Below, in pieces: positions 6,244 through 6,263 of a stretch of 6,263 nucleotides of DNA. Under the pieces are notes generated by a model that was given only the letters and a program-made list of their open reading frames with translations, made no database searches and was not told the origin of the DNA. The position numbers and the translations under genes are program-made. Source of the DNA: Oscillospiraceae bacterium (lineage in GTDB: Bacteria; Bacillota; Clostridia; Oscillospirales; Ruminococcaceae); NCBI GenBank assembly GCA_016302225.1, contig JAEDOB010000140.1:1-6263 (forward strand), read 5' to 3'. Numbering within the stretch: the first letter of the stretch is position 1; every line of letters starts with the position of its first letter.

Positions 6244-6263
6244 GTGGAGAGTGGAAAGTGGAA
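6244..6263 (+). repeat. Start of a GTGGARA heptamer tandem repeat, cut by window end
   Basis: GTGGAGA (6244-6250), GTGGAAA (6251-6257) and GTGGAA (6258-6263) form a 7-bp tandem array that runs off the window right after the terminator. Such purine-rich heptamer tracts are familiar to me from intergenic regions of related Clostridia, but the total length cannot be judged here. Confidence 0.6.

Overview
The window looks like a piece of a chromosome from an anaerobic gut or rumen clostridium, most likely a Ruminococcus-like member of the Oscillospiraceae/Ruminococcaceae. The grounds are indirect: a CE2-type carbohydrate esterase, a Gram-positive Ddh-type diaminopimelate dehydrogenase, A/G-rich Shine-Dalgarno sites, moderate GC in genes with AT-rich gaps, and intergenic palindromes of a kind I remember from such genomes. 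All genes I can support are on the + strand, and none is clearly foreign.

Layout. Positions 1-1092 hold the 3' part of a CE2-like SGNH esterase gene that enters from outside the window. A 78-bp pair of opposed hairpin repeats (1110-1187) separates it from a two-gene unit, a flavin reductase-family protein (1227-1811) and an OmpR/PhoB-type response regulator (1808-2482), joined by an ATGA overlap. A 33-bp perfect hairpin (2493-2525) follows. Then come a small three-helix membrane protein (2563-3006) and, 32 bp later with a strong ribosome binding site, a 595-residue acidic lipoprotein (3039-4826) whose C-terminus resembles the globular part of clostridial pilin-like proteins. An AT-rich gap carries a near-consensus sigma-A promoter (4988-5017) for meso-diaminopimelate dehydrogenase (5076-6065). 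The end of the window holds small repeats, a second copy of the hairpin family (6149-6187), a clear intrinsic terminator (6205-6240) and the start of a heptamer repeat (6244-6263).

How the genes relate. Ddh makes the lysine and cell-wall precursor meso-DAP in one step and appears to be its own transcription unit. The flavin reductase and regulator are translationally coupled, which hints at redox-related signalling, but no histidine kinase is present. The membrane protein and lipoprotein probably form a cell-surface pair of unknown function. The esterase belongs to polysaccharide deacetylation and has no evident functional link to the rest.

I did not find a clear novel defence or mobile system. 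The most interesting signals are the two hairpins at 2493-2525 and 6149-6187, which share a core in opposite orientation and show compensated base-pair changes, the pilin-like tail on the lipoprotein, and the flavin reductase/response regulator coupling.
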